Source: Streptomyces harenosi (GTDB lineage: Bacteria > Actinomycetota > Actinomycetes > Streptomycetales > Streptomycetaceae). From it: a stretch of DNA of 45,255 nucleotides. Within the stretch, counting starts at the first letter, position 1. Every line of letters starts with the position of its first letter. The notes under the pieces were generated by a model, which was given only the letters and a program-made list of their open reading frames with translations, was not told the origin of the DNA and did no database searches. The DNA is taken from NCBI RefSeq assembly GCF_011008945.1, contig NZ_WYCT01000014.1, forward strand, positions 1 to 45,255. The letters are read 5' to 3'. A program made the translations under genes and the position numbers. Positions 7,865 through 15,962 of the stretch are shown one piece after another.

Positions 7865-8428
7865 ATGTCCGTCCGCATCCTCGCTCTCGTCGGCAGCGTC
7901 CGCGCCGGCTCGCACAACCGCCAGCTCGCCGAGGCCGCCGTGAAGCTCGCCCCGGCGGGCACCGAGGTGAAGCTCTTCGAGGGCCTGGCGGAGATCCCCT
8001 TCTACAACGAGGACATCGACGTCGAGGGCGGCGTCCCCGCCGCCGCGCTGCGGCTGCGCGAGGCCGCCGGTGAGGCCGACGCCCTGCTGCTGTTCACGCC
8101 GGAGTACAACGGCACGATCCCGGCCGTGCTGAAGAACGCCATCGACTGGCTGTCCCGCCCGTACGGCGCCGGCGCCATCAGCGGCAAGCCGGTCGCCGTG
8201 GTCGGCACCGCCCTCGGCCAGTACGGCGGCGTCTGGGCGCACGACGACACCCGCAAGTCCGTGGGCGTCGCCGGCGGCAAGGTGGTCGAGGACATCAAGC
8301 TCTCCATCCCGGGCTCCGCCACCCGCTTCGGCGCGACCCACCCGGCCGACGACGCCGAGGTCGCCGCGCAGCTCACCGAGGTCATCACCGTGCTCCAGGG
8401 CCAGGTCGGCGAGGCCACGGCCGCCTGA
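7865..8428 (+). CDS. NADPH-dependent FMN reductase (flavodoxin-fold quinone/chromate reductase type)
   Basis: A 187-residue flavodoxin-like reductase. The phosphate-binding loop LVGSVRAGSHNRQLAEA binds FMN, and the TPEYNGTIPAVLKNAIDWLSRP block is the family signature that stacks on the flavin. Relatives (ChrR, YieF, azoreductase-like) use NAD(P)H to reduce quinones, chromate or azo compounds by two electrons. The ATG at 7865 follows GGGAG. Paired palindromes upstream and the divergent TetR gene indicate induction by a small-molecule ligand. It is followed by a strong bidirectional terminator. The natural substrate is not determinable here. Confidence 0.93.
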   Translation: MSVRILALVGSVRAGSHNRQLAEAAVKLAPAGTEVKLFEGLAEIPFYNEDIDVEGGVPAAALRLREAAGEADALLLFTPEYNGTIPAVLKNAIDWLSRPYGAGAISGKPVAVVGTALGQYGGVWAHDDTRKSVGVAGGKVVEDIKLSIPGSATRFGATHPADDAEVAAQLTEVITVLQGQVGEATAA

Positions 8429-8485
8429 CCGGTGCCGCACGGCCCGCACGGCAAGGGGCCGCACCGGGGAGCCGCCACGGCCGCC

Positions 8486-8524
8486 GGGAGGGCCGGAAGT
8501 CCGCGACGGACTTCCGGCCCTCCC
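8486..8524. terminator. Bidirectional terminator between FMN reductase and LysR genes
   Basis: Perfect 18-bp stem (8486-8503 with 8507-8524) and a 3-base CGA loop. It sits between converging genes, 58 bp after the FMN reductase stop and 80 bp from the LysR stop. It is one of the strongest hairpins in the window. Confidence 0.85.
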
Positions 8525-8603
8525 GCGTTCCCGGAGCAGCGCCGGCACCCGGTTCGGGCGGTCTTCCTCCCGGGCCGTCCGGTCCGCCCGCCGCCCTCCG
8601 GCC

Positions 8604-9509
8604 TCACGCCACTGCCGCCCGCGCCAGCGCGCGCAGTTCCTCCAGCGCCGCCGCGACCGCCGGGCGCCGGTGCCCGCCCCGGCGCGTACAGGTCAGCAGC
8701 TTGCGGTGCGGACGGCCCGCGCAGGGCACCCGCGCGATCGGCAGGTGCGGGGCGGTACGGGCGAGGCGCGGGATCAGGGCGACGCCCAGCCGGTGGGCGA
8801 CGAGAGCGGCGGTGACGTTCCAGTCCAGCGCGTGGTGGACCACGTCCGGGGTGAAGCCGGCACCTCCGCACGCCGACATCACATGCGGCAGGCAGGGACT
8901 GTCGGGCACGGGCGCGATCCACGCCTCGCGCGCCGCCTCCGCCAGATCGACGCGGTCGCGCCCGGCGAGCGGGTGGTCCGCGGGGACGACGAGGTCGAAG
9001 GGATCGTCCAGCAAGGGGCGCTGGTCGAAGCGGGCGTCGCCGGGCGGCGGATTGCGCGGCGTGGCCTCCACCACGGCCAGATCCGCCTCTCCCTCGAACA
9101 GCAGGTCGAAGCTGTCCGGCACGCCCGCCTCCCGGATCCGGACCGACAGGCGCGGATGGCGTGCGCGCAACCGGGCCGCCATCGGCGCCAGCAGCACCGA
9201 GACGGCCACCGGGAACCCGGTCACGCGCAGCGGTCCGCCGGGGGTGGCCTGACCGGCCCGCAGATCGAGTTCGGCCTGCTCCCACCGGGCCTGGATCGCG
9301 TCGGCGTGTGCGAGGAGGCTCTCGGCGGCCGGGGTCAGCCGCACCCCGCGGCCCTGCGGCTCCAGCAGGTCCACGCCCAGGTCACGGGCGAGCTGCCGGA
9401 TCTGCTGGGAGGCGGCGGACGGCGTGACGTGCAGGGCGCGGGCGGCGGCCGTAACCGTGCCGTAGTGGGAGACCGCCCGCAGGACGTGGAGCCGGCGCAG
9501 GTCAATCAT
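8604..9509 (-). CDS. LysR-family transcriptional regulator
   Basis: A 301-residue LysR-type regulator. The winged HTH occupies residues 1-60 (AVSHYGTVTAAARALHVTPS, AASQQIRQLARDLG) and is followed by a linker helix and a two-lobed inducer-binding domain. Such proteins usually act on a divergent gene; the neighbour here is the small zinc-ribbon-like protein at 9638. The ATG at 9509 has no Shine-Dalgarno, and a TGAAG-N6-CTTCA inverted repeat overlaps the start codon, so the message may be leaderless or autorepressed. The effector is unknown. Confidence 0.92.
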   Translation of the reverse strand: MIDLRRLHVLRAVSHYGTVTAAARALHVTPSAASQQIRQLARDLGVDLLEPQGRGVRLTPAAESLLAHADAIQARWEQAELDLRAGQATPGGPLRVTGFPVAVSVLLAPMAARLRARHPRLSVRIREAGVPDSFDLLFEGEADLAVVEATPRNPPPGDARFDQRPLLDDPFDLVVPADHPLAGRDRVDLAEAAREAWIAPVPDSPCLPHVMSACGGAGFTPDVVHHALDWNVTAALVAHRLGVALIPRLARTAPHLPIARVPCAGRPHRKLLTCTRRGGHRRPAVAAALEELRALARAAVA

Positions 9510-9524
9510 GAAGGTCAGGCTTCA
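9509..9524. promoter_or_regulatory. Inverted repeat over the LysR start codon
   Basis: TGAAG (9509-9513), six bases, CTTCA (9520-9524). A dyad of this spacing is compatible with a LysR recognition site and would place the regulator directly on its own start. Confidence 0.4.
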
Positions 9525-9637
9525 CGGTCGGGTCCACGAAGTCAACCTGGACGTGTACGGTCCCGGAGGCGCACCCTGGCTGGGTGGTGACGGCCGCTCA
9601 GGGGCCGGGTGCCACTGCGACCCGCGGAAGGAGCGCC

Positions 9638-9859
9638 ATGCCCAGCGAGACCGGTGCCGTCGTCTGCCCGTACTGCGGCTGGCCGGACGGCGCCGAACCC
9701 TTCAAGGTGGTGTCCGGGCACCACACGGCCGCGGGCCGCACGGTGTGGACCCGGTGCGGCTGCGGCTCGCTCCAGGTCCGGGTCGTCGACGCCCGCGGCA
9801 CGCGCGTGGTCTCCCGCAGCCGCCCCGCGCCGGACCACCACAGCCCCGCCGGGCGGTGA
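9638..9859 (+). CDS. Small cysteine-rich protein, putative zinc ribbon
   Basis: A 73-residue protein starting at an ATG with GGAAGGA upstream. It holds a CPYCG pair at residues 10-13 and a second pair in TRCGCGS around residue 40, the spacing of a small zinc ribbon or rubredoxin-like knuckle. The C-terminal 20 residues are basic and His-rich. I do not recognise a named family. It is divergent from the LysR gene and is followed by the promoter of the CoA-transferase gene. A longer overlapping frame (9508-9900) in another phase is arginine-rich and was not taken. Confidence 0.6.
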   Translation: MPSETGAVVCPYCGWPDGAEPFKVVSGHHTAAGRTVWTRCGCGSLQVRVVDARGTRVVSRSRPAPDHHSPAGR

Positions 9860-9916
9860 ACGGACCGCGGGTCCGCCGCCCCGGGCGAAGGCCCGGGTGA
9901 TGGACGGGACGCACCG

Positions 9917-9946
9917 TTGACAGGCGTTCGGCCGGGGCCGTACAAA
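9917..9946 (+). promoter_or_regulatory. Housekeeping-type promoter for the CoA-transferase gene
   Basis: TTGACA (9917-9922), 18 bases, then TACAAA (9941-9946): a perfect -35 and a good -10 for the main vegetative sigma factor. The start codon is 60-66 bases downstream. Confidence 0.7.
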
Positions 9947-10011
9947 TCAGCGGACACGGTCCGCCGGGCACCACCGGCGGGCGTCCCCCGGCCCGGGCAG
10001 GAGGCGTGAGC

Positions 10012-11199
10012 GTGCGGCGGCTTCCCCTGTCCGGCGTGACGGTGGTCAGCGTGGAGCAGGCCGTGGCGGCGCCCTACGCCACCCGGCAGCTCGCCGACCT
10101 CGGCGCCCGGGTCATCAAGGTGGAGCGGCCGGGCGGGGGCGACTTCGCCCGCCGCTACGACACGGCCGTGCACGGCCACTCCAGCTACTTCGTGTGGCTC
10201 AACCGGTCCAAGGAGTCCCTCACCCTCGACCTGAAGGACGGCAGGGCCCGCGAGATCCTCCACGACCTGCTGCGCGGCGCCGACGTGTTCGTCCAGAACC
10301 TCGCCCCGGGCGCCGCCGGACGCCTCGGCCTGGACGCGGCCGCCCTCACGCGCCGCCACCCCCGGCTGATCCCCTGCACGATCTCCGGTTACGGCACCAC
10401 GGGCCCCTGGGCCGGCCGCAAGGCCTACGACCTGCTGGTGCAGTGCCAGACGGGTCTGGTGTCCCTGACCGGCACCCCGGAGTCGACGGCCCGCGTCGGC
10501 ATCTCCGTCGCGGACATCGCCGCGGGGATGTACGCCTACAGCGGCGTCCTCACCGCCCTGTACACCCGGGCCACCGCCGGCACGGTCCACCCGGTGGAGG
10601 TGTCGCTGTTCGAGGCGCTGGCCGAGTGGATGGGCCAGCCCGCCTACTACACCCGCTACGGCGGCGCGCAGCCCCCGCGCCTGGGGACGCGGCACGCCAC
10701 CATCGCCCCGTACGGCGCCTACCGCGCCGCCGACGGCGAGGAGGTGCTGTTCTCCGTCCAGAACGAGCGCGAGTGGGCCGCCCTGTGCGCGGACTTCCTC
10801 GGGCGGCCGGAGCTGACCGGCGATCCCCGGTTCGCCACCGGCTCCGACCGGGTCGCCCACCGCGAGGAGCTCGACGCGATCGTCGCGCGGCGCTGCGCCC
10901 GCTCCGGCAGCCGGGAGATCCTGGAGGAGCTGGAGGGCATCGGCATCGCCTGCGCCGGGGTGAACGACGTGGCCGCCTTCCTCGGCCACCCCGTGCTGGC
11001 GGCCCGCGACCGCTGGCGGGAGGTGACCGTGCCGGGCGGGGCGGCGGTGGGTGCCCTGCTGCCGCCGGCCGACCTCGCGGGCGTACCCGCCCGCATGGAC
11101 CCCGTCCCCGCCGTCGGGGAGCACACCGACGCCATCCTCGCCGAACTCGGCCGCGGTCCCGGCGACATCGCGGCCCTGCGCGCGGACGCCGTCGTCTGA
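10012..11199 (+). CDS. CaiB/BaiF (type III) CoA-transferase
   Basis: A 395-residue family III CoA-transferase, which moves CoA between acyl-CoA and a free carboxylic acid through an aspartyl-CoA thioester. Family hallmarks are the N-terminal VVSVEQAVAAPYATRQLADLGARVIKVE and NRSKESLTLDLK segments, the catalytic Asp in RKAYDLLVQ (about residue 140), and the late AGVNDVAAFLGHPVL motif. The GTG at 10012 sits seven bases from the GGAGG site; a GTG two codons earlier (10006) is only one base from it and is less likely. It is expressed from a clear housekeeping promoter and stands alone: no acyl-CoA dehydrogenase or hydratase is nearby to indicate the acid it activates. Confidence 0.92.
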   Translation: MRRLPLSGVTVVSVEQAVAAPYATRQLADLGARVIKVERPGGGDFARRYDTAVHGHSSYFVWLNRSKESLTLDLKDGRAREILHDLLRGADVFVQNLAPGAAGRLGLDAAALTRRHPRLIPCTISGYGTTGPWAGRKAYDLLVQCQTGLVSLTGTPESTARVGISVADIAAGMYAYSGVLTALYTRATAGTVHPVEVSLFEALAEWMGQPAYYTRYGGAQPPRLGTRHATIAPYGAYRAADGEEVLFSVQNEREWAALCADFLGRPELTGDPRFATGSDRVAHREELDAIVARRCARSGSREILEELEGIGIACAGVNDVAAFLGHPVLAARDRWREVTVPGGAAVGALLPPADLAGVPARMDPVPAVGEHTDAILAELGRGPGDIAALRADAVV

Positions 11200-11221
11200 G
11201 GGTGGCGCGCCGCGCCCCGGC

Positions 11222-11887
11222 TCACTCCCCCGGGCGGTGCGCCGGCCGCTCGCCGTGCAGCGCGTCCAGCACATCACCGTCGGTCAGTTGTTCGAAGTCG
11301 TCGTACCAGAGGCCGACGGCCTGGAACGCGGCCGGCCGGTGCAGGCAGACCACCTCGTCGGCCTCGGCCCGCATCAGCTCCGCCGCCTCCGGCGCGCCGA
11401 CCGGCACGGCCAGCACCAGCCGTCCCGGGTCGCGGCGGCGCAGGGCGCGCAGGGCCGCACGCGCCGTCGAGCCGGTGGCCAGGCCGTCGTCGACGACGAT
11501 CACGGTGCGGCCGCGCACCTCGGGGGCGGGGCGGCCCCGCCGGTAGCGCTCCTCGCGGCGGCGGAGTTCGGCGCGCTCCCGCTCCACCACGGGGGCCAGC
11601 TCGTCCTCGGTGAGGCCCAGCCGGCGCAGGGCGCGCTCGTCGTAGAGCGGCTCGTCGTCACCGGCGATCGCCCCGATGCCGTACTCCTCGTGGAAGGGCG
11701 CCCCGATCTTCCGTACGACCAGCACGTCGAGCGGCGCCCGCAGCTCCCGGGCGACCTCGCGCGCCACGGCGACACCACCGCGGGGCAGGGCGAGGACGAC
11801 GGGATCCGGCAGGGCGCCCTCCTCGCGCAGGGTCCGCAACCTCTCGGCCAGCGCCCGTCCGGCCTGGCGACGGTCCTGGAACCGCAT
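11222..11887 (-). CDS. Phosphoribosyltransferase-domain protein
   Basis: A 221-residue type I PRTase-fold protein. The PRPP loop VIVVDDGLATGSTARAALRAL is intact, and the N-terminus (VVLALPRGGVAVAREVAREL, then VRKIGAPFHEEYGIGAIA) matches the group often found next to or fused with dienelactone hydrolases. Its biochemical role is not established. The ATG at 11887 has GGAGGG just upstream. It converges with the CoA-transferase gene 22 bp away and is divergent from the pyruvyl transferase gene. A very long opposite-strand frame that includes this one (to 14821) is an artefact of GC-rich codon bias. Confidence 0.9.
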   Translation of the reverse strand: MRFQDRRQAGRALAERLRTLREEGALPDPVVLALPRGGVAVAREVARELRAPLDVLVVRKIGAPFHEEYGIGAIAGDDEPLYDERALRRLGLTEDELAPVVERERAELRRREERYRRGRPAPEVRGRTVIVVDDGLATGSTARAALRALRRRDPGRLVLAVPVGAPEAAELMRAEADEVVCLHRPAAFQAVGLWYDDFEQLTDGDVLDALHGERPAHRPGE

Positions 11888-12139
11888 GGCCGCTGTCCCT
11901 CCTTCCCCGGCTTCCCCCCTTCCCCGGGGCCTTCTCCCCCGGGCTCCTTTCCGGCGTACCCGCCGGGGCGGCGGCCGATGCGGAGGCCCGGCCGCCGGGC
12001 CCGGGCGGCGTTCACCCACGGGGAGCAGGGAGTGTTTCCAACCGGCCGGCGCAGGCAACCCGGCACGCGGCGCGAACCACGACCGCCTCGCATCCCGGCC
12101 GGCCGCCCGGCCGTCTCCGCACGTGACGGGAGTTTCCGG

Positions 12140-13396
12140 ATGACCACTGCCCCCTCGCCTGCGCTGCCCGCCCGCCCGGGCCCGCGCATCGGTGTGCTCG
12201 GTTCGTACGGCGGTTTCAACATCGGCGACGAGTCGATCCTGACCTGCATCCTGAACTGTCTGCGCGCGCAGCGGCCGGACGCCCACTTCGTCGTCCTCAG
12301 CCGCAACGCGGAGCACACCCGCGCGCACCATCCCGACGTCCAGGACGTCCTGGACTGGGAAGGCGTCAGCCGCAACCACATCTCGGAGGCGCTGACCGGG
12401 CTGGACCTGCTGGTGCTGGGCGGCGGCGGCATCCTCTACGACAGCGAGGCCCGCCGCTATCTGCGGCTGGTCCGCGCCGCGCAGGGCCGGGGCGTGCCCA
12501 CCTTCGCCTACGCCGTCGGCGCCGGCCCGCTGCGCGAGGCGGAGGACCGGGAGGCGGTGCGCGGCGTGCTGGCGGACATGGACGACATCGTGGTGCGGGA
12601 CCAGGAGTCCAAGCTGGTCCTGGAGGAGGTCGGCCTGGAGCGCGAGATCACCGTCACCGCCGATCCGGCGCTGCTGCTGGAGCCCGAGCCGTTCACCGAC
12701 GCGATGATGCGCGGCGAGGGCCTGCCCACCGGCGCCCGGCTGGTGGGGATGTCGGTGCGGGAACCGGGCCGGGCCGCCGAGAAGCTGGACGAGGGCGACT
12801 ACCACGCGCTGCTGGCCGACGTCGCGGACTTCCTCGTCCGGCGGCTCGACGCGCACGTGGTGTTCCTGCCGATGGAGCGGCACGACGTGCGGCACGCGCA
12901 CGCCGTGCTGTCCCACATGACCGCGCCGGACAAGGGCCGCATCCTGCACGGCGCCTACAGCCCCGGGCAGGTCCTGGGCTTCATGCGCCATCTGGACCTG
13001 GCCGTCGGCATGCGGCTGCACTTCGTGATCTTCGCGGCGCTGTCCGGGGTGCCGGTCCTGCCGCTGCCGTACTCCGGCAAGGTGTTCGACTTCGCGCGCC
13101 GGCTCGGCGCCCCCGCCCTGGTGGGCGTCGCGCGGGAGCAGGCCGGGCTGCTGCTGGCGGAGGTGGACCGGCTGTGGGACGAGTATCCGCAGCGGCGGGA
13201 GGACCTGCGCGGCCGGATGCGGGAGCTGACCACGCTCGCCCGGGAGACCTGCGTGCGCTGCGGCGCCCTGCTCGACGAGATCGACGCCGGGCGGCGGGGC
13301 GCGACCACGGAGGCGGCCGCCGGGGCGGAGGCGCCGGGCGGCATGGCGCAGGCGGAACCGGCCCGCCCCGCCGAGCCCCGCCCGCTGATCGCCTGA
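12140..13396 (+). CDS. Polysaccharide pyruvyl transferase family protein
   Basis: A 418-residue protein of the CsaB/WcaK family, which adds ketal-linked pyruvate from phosphoenolpyruvate to surface or secondary-wall glycans. The N-terminal Rossmann-like segment GVLGSYGGFNIGDESILTCI and the LLVLGGGGILYD loop are typical, and the C-terminal SPGQVLGFMRHLDLAVGMRLH block carries the conserved His. The last 40 residues are Ala/Pro/Glu-rich and probably disordered. The ATG at 12140 is preceded by GGGAG. The next gene, an FAD oxidoreductase, starts 75 bp after the stop on the same strand and is likely in the same transcript. No glycosyltransferase or flippase is adjacent, so the acceptor is unknown. 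Confidence 0.9.
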   Translation: MTTAPSPALPARPGPRIGVLGSYGGFNIGDESILTCILNCLRAQRPDAHFVVLSRNAEHTRAHHPDVQDVLDWEGVSRNHISEALTGLDLLVLGGGGILYDSEARRYLRLVRAAQGRGVPTFAYAVGAGPLREAEDREAVRGVLADMDDIVVRDQESKLVLEEVGLEREITVTADPALLLEPEPFTDAMMRGEGLPTGARLVGMSVREPGRAAEKLDEGDYHALLADVADFLVRRLDAHVVFLPMERHDVRHAHAVLSHMTAPDKGRILHGAYSPGQVLGFMRHLDLAVGMRLHFVIFAALSGVPVLPLPYSGKVFDFARRLGAPALVGVAREQAGLLLAEVDRLWDEYPQRREDLRGRMRELTTLARETCVRCGALLDEIDAGRRGATTEAAAGAEAPGGMAQAEPARPAEPRPLIA

Positions 13397-13471
13397 CGCC
13401 CGGCCCGCCCGGGGGCCGGCAGCGGCCGTGACGCGAGCCCGCCGACGAGCCCCGACCGCCCGAGGAGACCG

Positions 13472-14917
13472 ATGCCGATCCTGGAAGAGCCCCACGAGCC
13501 CCGCACGGTCACCCTGCCCCCGCGTCCGGCCCGGCACGGGGGCCGGTGCGACGTCCTCGTGGTCGGCGGCGGACCGTCCGGGTTCGCCGCCGCGGTCGCC
13601 GCGGCCGACGCCGGAGCCGACGTGGTCCTCGTGGAGCGCTACGGGTTCCTCGGCGGCAACGCGACCGTGGCGCTGGTGATGCCGCTGATGTCGTTCCACA
13701 ACGAGCACAAGCAGGCCGCCTTCAGCGAGTCCGGGGACAACTCCCGGCTGCTGCCCACCGACCACGGCGAGGGGGAGCCGGTGGTCGCGGGCGTCCTGTG
13801 GCAGCTGCTGGACCGGCTCATGGGGCGCGGCGGCTGCCTGCCGCCCTCCCCGAAGACCGGGTACACCGTTCCCTTCGACCCGGAGCTGTTCAAGCTGGCG
13901 CTGCTGGAGATGCTGGACGAGGCGGGGGTGCGGATGCTGTTCCACGCCTTCGCCTCCACCGCCCTGCCCCGGGAGGACGGCCCCGGCTGGCGGGTGGTGT
14001 TCGAGACGAAGTCCGGTCCGGTGGTGATCGACGCCGGGGCGGTCGTGGACGGCACCGGCGACGGCGACGTCGCGGCGGCCTGCGGGGCGTCGTACGAGAT
14101 CGGCCGCCCCGAGGACGGGCTGGTCCAGCCGATGACGCTGATGTTCCGCGTGGCGGACTTCGCCCGGCCCGACTTCGCCGACTACGTGCGCGCCCATCCC
14201 GACCAGTGGCGCGGGGTGCACGGACTGTGGGACCTGATCGAGGAGGCCCGGGCCGCCGGGGAGCTGCGGCTGCCGCGCGAGGACATCCTGCTGTTCGCGA
14301 CGCCGCACCCGCGTGAGGTCGCCGTCAACAGCACCCGGGTGACCCGTGTGCTGGGCACCAGCGTGTGGGACCTCACCCGGGCGGAGTACACGGCGCGCCG
14401 CCAGCTCGCCCAGATCGACCGCTTCCTGCGCACCCGCGTGCCCGGTTTCGAGGAGTCGTACGTGGTGCAGAGCGGCACCCACATCGGGGTGCGCGAGACC
14501 CGGCGCGTGGTCGGCGACTACCAGCTCACCGGACACGACATCCTGGCCGCCCGCCCGTTCCCGGACGTCGTCGCGCACGGCGCCTACCCGATCGACATCC
14601 ACAACCCGCGCGGTACCGGCACCGTGCTGAAGCGGGTGCCCATGGGCCGCTTCTACGACATCCCGCTGCGCTGCCTCGTCCCGAAGGGGACCGACCGGCT
14701 GCTGGTGGCGGGGCGGTGCATCTCGGGGACGCACGTGGCGCACTCCTCGTACCGGGTGATGCCGATCGCCATGGCGACCGGGCAGGCCGCGGGCGTGGCC
14801 GCCGCGCTGACCGTCCGCCACGGCCAGGGGCCGCGGGGCGTGCCCTACCGGATGGTCCAGCGCGAGCTGCTGCGGCAGGGCGCCCGGCTGCGCACCGATC
14901 CGGGCACGCCGGCCTGA
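13472..14917 (+). CDS. FAD-dependent oxidoreductase (FAD_oxidored-type)
   Basis: A 481-residue flavoprotein. Its FAD-binding motif DVLVVGGGPSGFAAAVAAADAG is followed by ERYGFLGGNATVAL, the signature of the FAD_oxidored group (PF12831-like). A late LLVAGRCISGTHVAHSSYRVM segment closes the FAD site and resembles the xanthan-lyase-adjacent and sugar-modifying members. The ATG at 13472 follows GAGGAGACC. It directly follows the pyruvyl transferase gene, so the two may act in series on a glycan or small molecule; I know of no described pathway with this pair. No membrane segment or signal peptide is visible, so both are cytoplasmic. Confidence 0.9.
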   Translation: MPILEEPHEPRTVTLPPRPARHGGRCDVLVVGGGPSGFAAAVAAADAGADVVLVERYGFLGGNATVALVMPLMSFHNEHKQAAFSESGDNSRLLPTDHGEGEPVVAGVLWQLLDRLMGRGGCLPPSPKTGYTVPFDPELFKLALLEMLDEAGVRMLFHAFASTALPREDGPGWRVVFETKSGPVVIDAGAVVDGTGDGDVAAACGASYEIGRPEDGLVQPMTLMFRVADFARPDFADYVRAHPDQWRGVHGLWDLIEEARAAGELRLPREDILLFATPHPREVAVNSTRVTRVLGTSVWDLTRAEYTARRQLAQIDRFLRTRVPGFEESYVVQSGTHIGVRETRRVVGDYQLTGHDILAARPFPDVVAHGAYPIDIHNPRGTGTVLKRVPMGRFYDIPLRCLVPKGTDRLLVAGRCISGTHVAHSSYRVMPIAMATGQAAGVAAALTVRHGQGPRGVPYRMVQRELLRQGARLRTDPGTPA

Positions 14918-15022
14918 CAGCGCCGCCCGCGCGGCGGAACCGGGCGCCCCGGACGGCGCCGCCCGCCTCGGCGCCCACGCGCGAGCGCGGTGCCGGGCCG
15001 GGGCGCCCCTGACGGCCCCGGG

Positions 15023-15679
15023 TCAGCCGGAGACGGCGCGCAAGTGCTCGTCGCACCACTGCCGGGCGGCGTCGGCGACCCGGTCGAGGGCGCCGGGCTC
15101 CTCGAACAGATGGGTGGCGCCGGGAACGATCCGCAGATCGTGCGGCGCGCGCAGGCGCCGGGCCGCCTCCTGGTTCAGCCGCAGCACCTGCTCGTCGCGG
15201 CCGCCCACGACGAGCAGCACCGGCGCCCGTACGGCGGGCAGGGCGTCGCCGGCCAGGTCGGGCCGTCCGCCGCGCGAGACGACGGTGAACACCCGGCCGG
15301 GCCGCTCGGCGGCGGCCACCAGGGCCGCCGCGGCACCGGTGCTGGCCCCGAAGAGGGCGACCGGCAGCCCGCGCGTGCCGGGCCCGCTCTCCAGCCAGTC
15401 GACGGCGGCCACCAGGCGGTGGCCCAGCAGGGGGATGTCGAAGCGGTGCTCGGCGGTGCGCAGGTCCCGCCTCTCCTCGTCCTCGGTGAGCAGGTCCATC
15501 AGCAGCGTGCCGAGCCCGGCGGCGCACAGGGCCTCGGCCACCTTGCGATTGCGCGGGCTGTGCCGGGAGCTGCCGCTGCCGTGTGCGAAGAGCACGACGG
15601 CCCGGGCGGCCTCCGGTACGGCGAGGTCTCCCGCCAGGGTGGCGTCGGCGGCGGGTACCGCGACCGGTTGGGAGATCAT
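15023..15679 (-). CDS. Alpha/beta hydrolase, dienelactone-hydrolase family
   Basis: A 218-residue single-domain alpha/beta hydrolase. The triad is visible: nucleophile Ser in LFGASTGAAAA (GxSxG), Asp in VVGGRDEQVL and His in PGATHLFEEPG; the oxyanion-hole loop is FAHGSGSSRHSPRN. The family includes dienelactone hydrolases and small esterases, and in Streptomyces is often fused or linked to the PRTase type encoded at 11222. The ATG at 15679 is set by GGAGG. The 5' leader is an unusual purine-rich repeat (15685-15830). It converges with the FAD oxidoreductase gene. Substrate unknown. Confidence 0.9.
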   Translation of the reverse strand: MISQPVAVPAADATLAGDLAVPEAARAVVLFAHGSGSSRHSPRNRKVAEALCAAGLGTLLMDLLTEDEERRDLRTAEHRFDIPLLGHRLVAAVDWLESGPGTRGLPVALFGASTGAAAALVAAAERPGRVFTVVSRGGRPDLAGDALPAVRAPVLLVVGGRDEQVLRLNQEAARRLRAPHDLRIVPGATHLFEEPGALDRVADAARQWCDEHLRAVSG

Positions 15680-15684
15680 CGGCG

Positions 15685-15830
15685 GCCTCCTCCCGTCGGG
15701 GGGTCCCCTCGGGCCCTCGCGGGCCTCCCCGGACCCTTCGGGATCTCCTCGGGATCTTCCGAACTTCCACGGATTCTTCCGGACACCCTCGATTCCTGCC
15801 GGGCGTCCTCGGGTCCTGCTGACTTTCCGC
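15685..15830 (-). repeat. Degenerate purine-rich repeat in the hydrolase leader
   Basis: Read on the minus strand, this stretch consists of degenerate units of about 10-12 bases of the form TCCGGAAGA / TCCCGAGGAGA / TCCCGAAGGG. Nearly all bases are purines or paired C's. No protein-like frame supports translation, and it lies between the archease and hydrolase genes. Confidence 0.5.
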
Positions 15831-15962
15831 CGTGCGGCGCGGCCTCCACGACGTGTGACGCCGGGCACACCGGCAACTCCATAGTCGTGCACGGCGGTAC
15901 GGCGGTACAGCGGTACGGCGAGACGGCAGCAGGGCGGAGTGTGCGCGTCGCACGAGGGCGCG

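Noticed and set aside
9508..9900. A 130-residue frame overlapping the small zinc-ribbon protein
   Set aside because: Arginine-rich with no ribosome binding site; the 73-residue frame has GGAAGGA and paired cysteines.
11222..14821. A 1199-residue open frame on the minus strand
   Set aside because: Only its last 221 residues form a real protein (the PRTase). The rest is a shadow of the pyruvyl transferase and FAD oxidoreductase genes, which have motifs and ribosome binding sites.
10012..15679. A secondary-metabolite gene cluster around the CoA-transferase, pyruvyl transferase and oxidoreductase genes
   Set aside because: No core synthase, carrier protein, transporter or pathway regulator is present, and the genes are on both strands with terminators between.
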